Positions 27,001 through 42,000 of a DNA stretch of 64,000 nucleotides are shown in pieces. Positions within the stretch are counted from its first letter, which is position 1. Each line of letters begins with the position of its first letter. The position numbers were made by a program, and so were the translations under genes. The notes beneath the pieces are model-generated. The model made no database searches and was not told the DNA's origin. It worked only from the letters and a program-made list of their open reading frames with translations. This DNA is from Hemicordylus capensis (Eukaryota; Chordata; Lepidosauria; Squamata; Cordylidae): assembly GCF_027244095.1 (NCBI RefSeq), contig NC_069658.1, positions 416,728,687 to 416,792,686 on the forward strand. Direction: 5' to 3'.

Positions 27001-27140
27001 GCAGGGGAGTAACAGCAGGAGAGGGGGCATGCCCTCAACTCCTGCTGCAAGCTTCCAGTGGAATCTGGTGGGCCATTGTGTCAAACAGGACGCTGAACTA
27101 GATGGGCCTTGGGCCTGATCTAGCAGGGATGTTCTTATGT
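27001..27140 (+). mobile_element. CR1 LINE 3' end
   Basis: Contains GGTGGGCCATTGTGTCAAAC and CTAGATGGGCCTTGGGCC, then ends TGTTCTTATG, the CR1-type terminal octamer. The reversed counterpart is at 50301-50518. Confidence 0.7.
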
Positions 27141-27437
27141 AGAGGAGAGCTGGTCTTGTGGTAGCAACCATGATGTGTCCCCAGAGCTAAGCAGGGTCTG
27201 CCCTGGTTGCATATGAATGGGAGACTAGAAGTGTGAGCACTGTAAGATATTCCCCTTAGGGGATGGAGCCGCTCTGGGAGAAGCAGAAGGTTTCAAGTTC
27301 CCTCCCTGGCTTCTCCAAGATAGGGCTGAGAGAGATTCCTGCCTGCAATCTTGGAAAAGCTGCTGCCAGTCTGTGAAGACAATACTGAGCTAGATGGACC
27401 AATAGTCTGACTCAGTATATGGCAGCTTCCTATGTTC
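27135..27437 (+). mobile_element. 5S-rRNA-derived SINE with CR1-like tail
   Basis: AGCTAAGCAGGGTC (27185-27198) and GAATGGGAGACT (27215-27226) match the A and C box regions of 5S rRNA. The 3' end, TCTGACTCAGTATATGGCAG then CTTCCTATGTTC, is of CR1 type, implying mobilisation by CR1. The same family is present reversed at 46791-47088. It lies in SUZ12 intron 3. Confidence 0.8.
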
Positions 27438-28837
27438 TACTGAGGAAATTTACTTAGCTGCACCCCTGTGCTGCCTCTGTACAAACAAGTGGTCTGCAGG
27501 TCCAAAGTGTTGTGGTACAGTGCAAGGTAGTGAACAAAAACTTCACAAGGTCTCATACCAGCAGGTGGCTGCCATTTTTTTCTCATGAAAATAACTGGAA
27601 AAAACTGTCGTATTGATAGGCAATTGCCAGTGTTGAGCTACCATGAAAGACTGCGAGAAACTGGTTCCTGTCTAATGAATGTTTAAAACCTCTACAGGTT
27701 GAATTTTCAAACTTAAAATCCCATTATGGAATACCAATAGTTCTTAAGTTAAGAGATTAAGGAAAGAGTTGAATTTTGGAATGCATTTTTTTCGGTAATT
27801 GTAAGGGCATGAGATGTGAATATGAACGATTTCCAACTTGTTTTGCACCTGTACTTTCTAATCTAACTTAGGCAACAATCCTACACACACTTTTCAGGAA
27901 TTTCCATTCAGCATAGTGGAACTTACTTCCAAGCAAAAACACATACAATTGTGCTTTTAGAGAAATGTATAACTCAAGATGTTAAAAAAATAGATGTTGC
28001 ATTGTTAAGATGAAATTTACTGGTTAGCCATTTCAATAAATGCTTGTATAGCCTAGTTCAATCACTTATCTTCCCACTTACTGCCTGCAGATTCTCATGG
28101 TTAGTTTCCAAAAATTGCAATTAACCTACGTGGTATTGCTAATGCTGTGCTGCAGCATTATGTGATGCTATTTCCATAGCAACAGCAGCAGAAAGGAACT
28201 TACAGCAGCTAGTGCTCCATACGTTTTTAACACGCATGGTAGAGGCTTTTTAACGTGGACTTTAGGTGTATGACATGTATGCAAATTGAAACTTGATGAA
28301 GGGGAAATCTGAAGTCACAGGTGTTCAGGATTTTTTTTTTTTTTAAGAGCTGATGTTAGCCATTAAACAAAAAATAAGATTAACTGTTTAAATGTTGATT
28401 TTCTAAAAAATATTTACATATCTATAACATTATCGTTAGGTTGACAGAAGCCTTATGGAACTATTCAGTGTGCCCATCATCTACTTTTTAAAACAGTGCT
28501 GCAAAATATTATAAGGCCTAAGTGCAATCTGTAAAAAGAAAGATCAGGGTGACACACACCAACAAAAATCCATTCTAGATTTAAATAGTAATATTCTCTT
28601 TACTTTGCAAATACTGTAATTTATTCAAAATTCAAACATAAAAATCTCTATACAAGACAGTCAGCTCTAACATGAGTGCCAAATAACTCTAGACTCAGAG
28701 AGGCAGCCTCCTCTTACCCTAAAAACCAGCAGATAGAGTTACAGAACTTTGTATTAACTTTGATTAAAGTATATGATGCACCAATCAAGAATGGTTCACT
28801 TTTTGACTTTCAGAATATCTTCAAATAGAAAATTTTT
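27438..28837. other. SUZ12 intron 3, no gene seen
   Basis: AT-rich sequence with no coding similarity or recognised repeat; a T-run sits near 28331. The adjoining stretch 26063-27000 is likewise featureless. Confidence 0.5.
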
Positions 28838-29247
28838 TATTTTTCAAATATGTAGACATCCACAAACTTCCACCTCTAGATGGTTTTTAAAAAATCTAAC
28901 AGATAAAAATGAAGGCCTTAAAACAATTTAAAACCAGTCCAGTTAAAATGTTTGGTGAAAAAAATCTTTAGAAACTTATTAAAAACTTGTCAGATGGGGA
29001 GGCCCTTATTTCAGCATGAAAAACATTCCAGAGACTCAGGGGAGTAACAGAGGAACCATCTCAGCACAACCACCAGATGAGCTGGTGGCAACTGCAGACA
29101 ACCCCCTCCAGATTATGTCAATGGGCCCATGGCAAAGATGATGTTCTCTTCAATACCCAGGGCGTAAGCTGTTTAGGGCTTTACAGGTTATAACCAGCCC
29201 GTATTTTGCCTGGAAACCTATTGAGAGCCAGTGTAATTCTTTTAGTA

Positions 29248-29383
29248 CAAGGATTCTCAACGTTGGGTCCCAAGATGTTATTGGACTTCAGTTCCCATAA
29301 TCCCCATCCCCAGCGGCCTTCAATTGGGGACTATGGGAGCTAAAGTACAATAACATCTGGGGACCCAATGTTGAGACTCTCTG
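29248..29383. mobile_element. Palindromic hAT-type MITE in L2 copy c
   Basis: CAAGGATTCTCAACGTTGGG at the left and an inverted counterpart (CCCAATGTTGAGACTCTCTG) at the right. Flanks TTTTAGTA and TTTAAATA agree at 6 of 8 positions, and copy a has a single uninterrupted TTTTAATATA here. Confidence 0.8.
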
Positions 29384-30279
29384 TTTAAATACATGAGTAG
29401 TACAGTCTGTCCAAGACAACTGAGAGACCAACCTGGCCGCCGCATTCTGTACCAACAGTCATTTCCAGATTACGTACAAAGGCAGCCCCACATTGAGTGC
29501 CTTGCAGTAGTCAAGTCTGGGGGTTACCAGCATACGTTCCACTGTTCTGAGATTGTTTCTCTCAAGAAATGGTCACAGCTGGCATATCAGCCAAAGCTGA
29601 TAGAAAACACCTCTGGCCACTGCCTCAACCTGGGACACCAGGGAGAGGTTTGGATCCAGAAGCACCCCCAGACTGCAGACCTGTTTCGTTGGGAAGTGCA
29701 ATTCCCATTCAGAACAGGTGGAACAAAATCTCCTGAGTTAAGACCCTACACAATAAGTACCTCCATCTTATCTGGATTCAGTCTGTTTGTTATCCCTCAT
29801 CCAGCCCATCACTGCCTCCAGGCAGGAATTTAGGGAGCTTATGCCTTCTCCCAATGATGCTAACATGGAGAAATAGATTTGGGTGTCATCAGCATACTGA
29901 TAACACCCTGCACCATGTGCACCAATCATCTCCTGATGATTTCTCCCAGCAGTTTCATGAAGTTAAAAAGCATTGGACACAATATGGAGCCCTGGGAGAC
30001 ACCATATAAAACTTCAGATTTTGAAGAGAAACAGTCTCTAAGGGACACCATCAAGAATCTGCTCAAGAGGTAGGAGCGCAGCCACAGCAAAGCAGTGCCT
30101 CCCAGCCCCAAACTCCTCAGATGCTCCAGAAGGAGACTACGGTCAATAGTATTGGAAGCTGCCAAGAAATCCAAAAGGACCAACAGAGTCACACTCCTCC
30201 TATCAATTCCTAATTGGAGATCATCCATCAGGACCACCAAGGCAGTCTCTACCCCATAGCCCACCCAAAAGCCAGTTTG

Positions 30280-30981
30280 GGATATGATCGAGCCAGGACT
30301 GAGATCAAACAACGTATCATGGACATGGAACTGCAGGAAGAAGTTGCTTCCTTGCCTAAGACTATCTTTCTGGGGGATCAAATGTTTAACATTAAACCAG
30401 CTAGCTATTTAAGTCTAATTACCATTCCCAAATTTAGGCGTCTTTGACGCTTGCCCGTCTTAATGCGCTTCCATCTGCTGTTATGGAGGGAAGATTTAAA
30501 GGTACCCCTTTCTCTGCTCGACTTTGCCCTTGCAGGTCTGGTCAAGTGGAGACAACTACGCATGCCATTTTATACTGTAATTTCTATAGGGACGCCCTCT
30601 TAAGACTGGTGTCCCCTTTGCTGCAACGTTTTCCTGGGCATTTGGATGACTTCTATTTGAAGTATTTACTGTCCAGTCTTGTTGACAACCTAATTAGCAA
30701 AATGGCAAGGTACTGTTATATCATTTGCAACATCCGCTTAGGTTTTCAATAATGTTCTGCTTTCTTTTTTCTGTGATTCCTGTTTTATGATTGTAATGGA
30801 GGGTGCTCTGCTCCCTGTGGCTTTCAGTAAGATCTATCTGGAGTTCACCACAACTGTCTTAATTTTAACCTGTCAGTATTGTGTTACAATCTGTCTGTTT
30901 TATTATGCTGAGTTTTGTTTTTTGGTAATTATGTATGTTTTATCTAAGTACTGGTCTATGACCGCAATAAAGGACTGACTG
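30280..30981 (+). mobile_element. 5'-truncated LINE with C-terminal zinc motif, nested in L2 copy c
   Basis: Flanked by an 11-bp direct repeat AAGCCAGTTTG (30269-30279 and 30982-30992), while copy a has it once. Encodes the LINE C-terminus LARLNALPSAVMEGRFKG then LCPCRSGQVETTTHAILYC, with a CPC...H...C zinc-binding pattern, and ends GCAATAAAGGACTGACTGA. The same family is at 41300-41868. I cannot assign its clade. Confidence 0.8.
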
Positions 30982-31150
30982 AAGCCAGTTTGAGATGGGT
31001 CTATATAATCAGTTTCCTCCAAGACTGCCTGGAGCTGGGAGGCCACCACCCTCTCAGTTACCTTACCCAAGTGTGAAAGGTTGGAGACAGGCTTATAGTT
31101 ACTTAACTCTGAGGGATCCAATGCAGGCTTCTTCAGAAGAGATATAATGT

Positions 31151-31493
31151 AGGGAAATTCCAGCTGGTCACACAGGTGTCTGTTGCACATGTGCAGTGGC
31201 CTCCAAAAATGCCACCACAACTACAGAGAGGCCCAGGATGGGCCAAAACCCACCTGTATCGGGTCATTATGAACCGGGGAGGCTGGCAGGGCAAAGGGGA
31301 ACCTCTGGAGACACACCCACCACAGCACTCACTGCAGAAGAGGTGAGTTTTGTTTTGTTAAACATCCTTTTTACGCCCCAACCAGCTTGAACTGAAGCAA
31401 GGATGGGGTGTTTGTTCAGGGGTGCACAAAACCACACATTCCTGGTCCAGTTCGGACTCGAACCAGACAAATCTGTTTGGGGCACAGCCATAG
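31151..31493. mobile_element. Unclassified insertion in L2 copy c, about 343 bp
   Basis: Defined by comparison with copy a, which reads GAGGTCTAATGATTGCCTCC without a gap. Flanks TATAATGT and TCTTATGA resemble a degraded 8-bp target duplication. The inside contains TTCGGACTCGAACC-type sequence near the right end but no coding match. Confidence 0.5.
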
Positions 31494-31861
31494 TCTTATG
31501 ATGACCTCCATTAAGGCAAGGAGGAATCTTGCCCTCCCTCAAAGAAGCATTTATAATATCTACCAGACCTTCTACAACAACACCCCCCTCCACGCCAGAC
31601 AGTATAAGCCATGTTGGACATGTGTCAAGAGAACAGGTCATAGGCTGCACTATTCCAAACAGCTTGTCCATATCTTCAGGAGTCACAAACTCAATCGATC
31701 CAGCCTAGCCAGATAAGAGGAGTTACAGTGGAGTCAGAGTCTATGTCGGCCAAAATACAAGAGATTTTATCCATAAACTCCTCATTAAAAACTTCACAGC
31801 AAGTTATTTATGGCTCCAAATTCTGATTCAAGGGATGAGGGCCTTCTCACAACCCAAACTA

Positions 31862-32636
31862 CAGGTGAAACTCGGAAAATTAGAATATCGTGCAAAAGTC
31901 CATTAATTTCAGTAATGCAAATTAAAAGGTGAAACTGATGTATGAGACGCATTACATGCAAAGCGAGATAAGTCAAGCCTTAATTTGTTATAATTGTGAT
32001 GATCATGGCGTACAGCTCATGAAAACCCCAAATCCACAATCCCGGAAAATTAGAATATTACATGGAACCAAGAAGACAAGGATTGTAGAATAGAACAATA
32101 TCGGACCTCTGAAAAGTATAAGCATGCATATGTATTCAGTACTTGGTTTGGGCCCCTTTTGCAGCAATTACTGCCTCAATGCGGCGTGGCATGGATGCTA
32201 TCAGCCTGTGGCACTGATGAGGTGTTATGGAAGACCAGGATGCTTCATTAGCGGCCTTCAGCTCTTCTGCATTGTTTGGTCTCATGTCTCTCATCCTTCT
32301 CTTGGCAATGCCCCATAGATTCTCTATGGGGTCAGGTCAGGCGAGTTTGCTGGCCAATCAAGCACAGTACACTGTATACTTTTCGGAGGTCCGATATTGT
32401 TCTATTCTACAATCCTTGTCTTCTCGGTTCCATGTAATATTCTAATTTTCTGGGATTGTGGATTTGGGGTTTTCATGAGCTGTACGCCATGATCATCACA
32501 ATTATAACAAATTAAGGCTTGACTTATCTCGCTTTGCATGTAATGCGTCTGTCTCATATATCAGTTTCACCTTTTAATTTGCATTACTGAAAGTAATGGA
32601 CTTTTGCACGATAGTCTAATTTTCCGAGTTCACCTG
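31862..32636 (-). mobile_element. Tc1-type MITE, 775 bp, with about 260-bp inverted repeats and a transposase remnant
   Basis: TA flanks on both sides (31860-31861, 32637-32638). Inverted repeats (31862-32120 and 32375-32636) differ at only a handful of sites. Each has an inner copy of the GGAAAATTAGAATAT motif, the IR/DR design. The centre, on the minus strand, encodes the Tc1 transposase C-terminus ending QCHRLIASMPRRIEAVIAAK then GAQTKY and a stop (about 32140-32215). The rest of the transposase is deleted. This is a different Tc1 family from 24130-25730. Confidence 0.9.
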
Positions 32637-33657
32637 TATTCTGCTGGACATGGGCTTACCGATTCAATAAAGGCAGAAAAGAATTGCTTTTTTGCCGCAT
32701 GTATTGCCTGAACATGGATCTTCAAATGCACTCTATATTGTAACCTGTCAGATTCGAGTAGAATCTTTCTCCACTTGTGCTCCAGCTATCTACCTTGCCG
32801 CTTCAACCCCTGTAGTTCTTCTGTATACAAAGGGGTAAATTTTCAAACTGGTCAGTAAGGACACTTAGGAGCAATCATGTCTTCTGCCCTGGTGAGTTTG
32901 ATGTTCCAATTCTCCACTACGACATTAATAGGATCACTGGCAGAGCCAACACTAAAGCCTTCCGAGGCTTCTTGTAATCCTATTGTATCCAATAACCTTC
33001 TCAGGCAGACCATCCTAATAAGCCCCTCACCCTTGCAGAGGTGGGGCATGATTGTGAGTCCAACCTTAACCAGATGGTGGTCTGTCCATGACAATGGGGA
33101 AATCTCATGAGTCCCCACTCACAGAACACCATTCTGACCAGAGTAAAAGACCAGATCAAGCGTGTGACCAGCAATGTGCATCAGTCCTGAGAATCCTTGT
33201 GATAGGCTCATAGTTGTCACAGCTGCTATGAACTCCTGAGCTGTCCCAGACAAATTGGTCCTGAAGTGAACATTGAAGCCCTCCCCCCCACCACAACCTA
33301 GGGGACTCCCAATGCTGAGCCCGAAATAAAGTCTGTCTGCTCAATTAGAAATTCTGTTGGGCAGAGGGGTGATCGGTACACCATCCGAAGCCTATCCCTG
33401 GTCTCCAAACTTAAGTGCACATATTCGATATGGTCAGACACGACAGGGATCCTGGTAAAGGAGATGTTCTTATAGACCACAGCTACTCTGCCTCCCCACC
33501 CACATTCACCTGTTCCTCCTCAGAATACCCTGGAGAAGCTGGGACCAGACTGGGCCACCAGCCTCCTCCAACCAAGAGTCTGTGATATCTATAAGGTCAC
33601 CCCCTTCATCCATAAACAGATCATGGATATTTCCAATTTATTCTGGACCGACCTGGC

Positions 33658-33847
33658 CAATGTTCTCTCTAATTTTTTTTTCATCTGTGTGCATAATAAG
33701 TTTTGTTCTGAGCAGCAGTATCAAGGCAGTGTGCGCGCACATGAATTCAGAGTGGGGCCTTCCTGATTCAACCTGAGCGAGATCTAAAATTAACTGAGCG
33801 GACATCAAAAACCATGTGTGCACATGCACATCTTAGAGGAAACACTG
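33658..33847 (+). mobile_element. hAT-type MITE (CAGTGTTCTCTCTAA family)
   Basis: Perfect 8-bp duplication GACCTGGC at 33650-33657 and 33848-33855. Ends CAATGTTCTCTCTAA and TTAGAGGAAACACTG. Inserted into L2 copy c. Confidence 0.9.
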
Positions 33848-33990
33848 GACCTGGCTTTTCAAAGGAACAAGGTGAGGCTCTGTGGGTGGTTCTCCCTAAG
33901 GTAAAAGAGCTGGCAGGACAGATACAAGGGGAAACAGCTATTAAATTTCTGATTTCCCTTCGTCTCAACCATCTTCCCCTGTAATGCCCT

Positions 33991-35264
33991 TTATTTCTCT
34001 AAAGAAAACAATCTAACACACATTGTAGAGTAAAAGGAAAATAATTTACCCCTTGCAGGATACAAAAAATAATTATTATTGGCAATTCTACCTGCATCCT
34101 TTCTCAAGTTTTTCATATAGGTGTAAGCACTACAATGCTGGATTCAATCTAATTTTTAAACTTTTCAAAAAATGGATTCTCCAAAATGTCCACTTAATTT
34201 TATTCTACTGTAGAGCCTTTACTTAGGACTAGTACTAAATCCTAAGAACTACAAACTTCTCTTTGTATTTTAATGGTTGACAGCAAAAGTTCAGACCATT
34301 GCATTCCTTCCAACTGTGTAGGTTTAACATTTTAATCCCTATATTTTCTTTTCATCATCTCTCAACTCAATTCAACTTTGTCTATCTCCTAAAAGCTATC
34401 ACCTGCTCCAACAGATTTTCACATCTTAGTATTTTTTGTGACTATCTAAAGTTACAAGCCCCCAAACATTTTACTAACTTGCCTACATATTTACATCAGT
34501 CATCTGTGGCATGCAGTGCCTGAAAGAACCAATGTTTCCAGTATACAAAGCTTTGCTTCCTGGTCTCTTGGATGCAGTTCTTAATTGCCAGAAGTTTATT
34601 AGCTAAGTTTCTATTTTCAAGCACGGCTTAAAAACTAAAACTGAGAATTTAGGTTATCTTGTTATACTGAATATTAAATGTCCCATATTTCTACCAATTA
34701 GCTGCAATTCAGAAAAAAATCCTTTCCCCCTCATTTTTCTATTGGGATGCTATATTAAATGATACTAGTAAAATTCTTCATTTATAGTCTGTAGTACAAG
34801 GAAACAAAGTCACAGACACCAATATTTTGCTAAATGTATTACAATGTTGGAGAAAACTAAGACTTACTCAGAAGCATTATGTTACAGTCTTTAAGTAGCC
34901 AGTGCTCTTTCCAAATACCACTGCTACATGGAAACAAAGATTCGCAAGGGATTTAAAAAGCTACACATAAGCAAATGTTTAACACTATCCAATAGTGTGA
35001 TGACTACTAGACCAGTAGAATTACACCAAACACTAGGAATTAACCAACACATCACTACAAGATCATAATATGATCAAGAATCTTAAAGCTTCATCAGCAC
35101 TTCATCTTATCTGCACCAAAGCACTACAATACTTGATACAATCTAATTAGTAAACATTTCCAAAAATGAATTCCCAAATAATCCACTGACATTAAAGCTA
35201 GCACCTAGAACAGGACATATTACATTTCTTGATTACTCAACATTCACACCACTAATTTTATTTA
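33991..35264. other. SUZ12 intron 3, no gene seen
   Basis: AT-rich; nothing coding and no recognised repeat. Confidence 0.5.
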
Positions 35265-35605
35265 TAAAAGGTCTGGCCCTGTGTATTAGCCAGCTTCTGC
35301 AGGTGTTAGCACATGGAGCACAACCTTCTTAATGAGTAGACAGAAACCTGTGGGAGCAGATGGTCCTTAAGGTATCTGGGGTCCAAACTATTCAGGGTTC
35401 TAAAGGTCACAACCAGCACCTTGAATTGCACCCAGAAACAAACAGGGAGCCAGTGAAAGTTAAACAGTAAAAATTTAACATGCTCTACCCTAGTAGACCC
35501 TGACAACAACAGCATTCTGCAGCATTCTACACTAGTTGAACTTTCCAAATGCTTTTCAAGGGCAGACCCACACAGAGGGCATTGCAATAATCTAATCTTA
35601 AATTT
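35265..35605 (-). mobile_element. L2 LINE C-terminal fragment (copy f)
   Basis: Minus-strand frame reads HWLPVCFWVQFKVLVVTFRT then LNSLDPRYLKDHLLP, the classic L2 C-terminal motif. The fragment lacks both ends and lies in SUZ12 intron 3. Confidence 0.75.
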
Positions 35606-36339
35606 AACTTTGAAACTTCAAGGTGAATGAAATTAATAATTTATCTCAGATAACATTATGTAGCATGCTACAATGCTTCAAAGTAAATGGCAGTTAATTT
35701 TTTTAAGTTATGCATTGGGCATTTCAAATGATGTAATTGTTAAACCCTTCACAAGGGTTAAGTATTAAAATATAAATCCTAGAGCTAGGAATGCCTTTTT
35801 TTAAATAAAACTTGCCCAGCATTCTATATACAGTTGACACTGAGAAACTTAGTTTACAATAATGCAGAAGAATCAGTTAACACTGAGCTGAAAAATAGCA
35901 TTAAGACCTTATGGTGTAGCAGCACAATCATTAACAGTTACATGACATGCAGGATGCAATCTTAATTACCAAACGCTCAATTGCTTCTTTAGTATATTGA
36001 TTTTCACATTTTTTATTTTTATTTGTGCAATGTGATCTTTAACATCTTTGTCAGCACAGTGTTAACAGTTTTTCATTGCTGAAGATAATAAAGCAAATAT
36101 CTAAACAGCCACTTTCAACCTCATAGTACAAACTACACCAAGTAACAATTCAAGACAAACTCACTGTCTCAAGGCCCTACTGCATAAATACATCAAGTTC
36201 ATGTCCAGCTGAATATCTCCCCAATAATTTCAGGAATAGTTACAGTTAATATGCATGCACAATTCCATATTAACATGATTGGTCTGAGTGAGGAGGACTT
36301 CAACATGTTAAAAAAAATGTATCTAATGGATAAAGTTAC
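35606..36339. other. SUZ12 intron 3, 5' end, no further feature
   Basis: AT-rich. A minus open frame spans 36199-36474 over exon 3 but is in another frame and is not coding. Confidence 0.5.
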
Positions 36340-36404
36340 CTTTTCATATTTGTTCGGGAATTTCTGTGCGACATGTAAGTGAGAGTTCTGTGCAAGAATA
36401 TTGG
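36340..36404 (-). CDS. SUZ12: SUZ12 exon 3
   Basis: 65 bases after TTGCAG, ending AAAAG before GTAACT. It reads PIFLHRTLTYMSHRNSRT then NMK plus a split Arg codon. Human has NIKR, so there is one conservative change (Ile to Met). It belongs to the N-terminal RBBP4-binding region. The following intron (18695-36339) is the longest in the window. Confidence 0.95.
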
Positions 36405-36488
36405 CTGCAATAGAAGAGACAATTGTTAAGATTAAGATTGTTGCCACAACAACTTCTATAAAATTAAAGTCCAAAATGCATTACTCAC

Positions 36489-36535
36489 AGCTATAAGATT
36501 GCGGGTACGTAGAAATCTATATATCTGTGTTGGTT
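36489..36535 (-). CDS. SUZ12: SUZ12 exon 2
   Basis: 47 bases between CACAG and GTGAGT. Joined to the last base of exon 1 it reads KPTQIYRFLRTRNLIA, identical to human SUZ12. This segment lies in the N-terminal region that contacts RBBP4. The intron to exon 3 is only 84 bp, while the one before it is 1.86 kb. Confidence 0.96.
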
Positions 36536-36699
36536 CTGTGAGAGAAAATAGAACACTTTTACAATGCAGCCAGTTTAACACTTGACCGGTTTTGAATATA
36601 CAGTAGTCTCCATTTATATCAAACATGTTGAGTTCCAAAATACTTTGATTATTACTGAAGTGGGCAGGCATTGCTGTAACTGATACCTGCGAACTACAA

Positions 36700-41050
<4,351 letters not shown>

Positions 41051-41056
41051 TAAGAC

Positions 41057-41262
41057 AGGCTGTTCTCACAGGCAGCCACGCCTGGGCTTGGCTACCCATG
41101 AGAACTGCTTGGATCCACCCAGATCCTGGTAGTGCCGCCATTGCAGCAGCACCATTGAAGCCCAGCTCTTAGCCTGGGTTAACAGAGCGAATGTACCATT
41201 AACCCAGGCTCCAGGATCGTGTGTCAGCGTGGGCTGCTTACAACCCATGCTGATACAGATAC
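41057..41262. repeat. Probable partial copy of the TTCTCAC-ended element
   Basis: Starts GGCTGTTCTCACAGGCAGCC and contains a GGGTTAAC...CATTAACCC hairpin. That is similar in layout to the TTCTCACGAT-ended element at 50519-50966, which has GGTTAACGGAGTG...CATTAACC. The second end is not clear. Confidence 0.35.
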
Positions 41263-41272
41263 ATGCCTAGAG

Positions 41273-41992
41273 CAGGCCTGCTCAACTTAGCCCCCCAGGG
41301 GAAATAGGACCTGCTCTCCTCTATTTTTTGGTATCATGTCCCCTTCGGGGAATAGAGGTACTAAATATTTAGTTTCCCTACACTTTTAAAAGTTTAGAAT
41401 AGCTTTCACTAGGGCCCGTATGAATGTGCTGCCTTCAGCCCTTTTGGAAAAAAGATTTAATAAGGGATTGTCAGATTTTGGCCTATGCCCTTGTGGTGCA
41501 GGCCTCCCTGAGACAGTTTCTCATGTGCTGTTATATTGCTCCCTTTATTCCGATACTAGGAAAGAACTCATATTCCCTCTGTTAGAGCAATTCCCAGGAA
41601 GAGCTGACTCCTTTTATTTGAATTTCTGTCTTGAGGATCAAGATAATGAGGTTACTAAGGTGGTGGTGAAATTATTTTATGTCACTATTTGACTAAAATC
41701 TTGTTTAAGATCTAATTCTTAGGAGCTATTGTTTTGTCCTGATTGTTGTGTATTGTATTTTTGTTGGCATATTTTGCTTTTAATCTTGTTTTAATCTTTG
41801 TATGATCTCTGTATGGCCTATGGCTGTAAAATTGATTGATTGGTTGATTGATTGATTGGTTGAACTTAACACACACACCCAAGCTGTTTTTGGACTATAA
41901 CTCCCATAATTCCTAGCCACAGTGGCCAGTAGTCAGGGATTATGGGAGTTGTAGGCCAACATCTGCAGGAGGGCCGAAGCTGAGCAGCCCTG
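41273..41992. mobile_element. Palindromic hAT-type MITE interrupted by a LINE
   Basis: Perfect 8-bp duplication GCCTAGAG (41265-41272, 41993-42000). The left end CAGGCCTGCTCAACTTAGCC mirrors the right end GGCCGAAGCTGAGCAGCCCTG. The right arm has ACTATAACTCCCATAATTCC and its inverse. A LINE fragment has inserted within the left arm. Confidence 0.9.
41300..41868 (+). mobile_element. 5'-truncated LINE with C-terminal zinc motif (second copy)
   Basis: Encodes MNVLPSALLEKRFNKGLSDF then LCPCGAGLPETVSHVLLYC and FLPLL-like sequence, the same family as 30280-30981. It ends in a GATTGATTG-type 3' repeat (41833-41860). It sits inside the hAT MITE at 41273-41992; junctions are approximate. Confidence 0.75.
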
Positions 41993-42000
41993 GCCTAGAG

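Larger units (their letters stand above)
28838..33990 (-). mobile_element. L2 LINE (copy c), long, carrying five later insertions
   Basis: Minus strand, from the 3' tail at about 28838 up through reverse transcriptase (VVASQLQAVLEETDYIDP, LLVLLDFLAASNTIDRSLLL) to the endonuclease region (PLSWTDHHLVKVGLTIMPHL near 33060). About 3 kb of L2 is spread over 5.1 kb. It is interrupted by a hAT MITE (29248-29383), a zinc-finger LINE (30280-30981), an unknown insert (31151-31493), a Tc1 MITE (31862-32636) and another hAT MITE (33658-33847). Comparison with copy a shows each gap cleanly. The reading frames are broken. Confidence 0.85.

Noticed and set aside
27185-27226. Functional 5S rRNA gene
   Set aside because: Only short 5S-like blocks are present within a 300-bp SINE that has a second copy elsewhere in the window.
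36199-36474. 91-residue frame overlapping SUZ12 exon 3
   Set aside because: It is a shifted frame; the correct frame encodes the SUZ12 exon.
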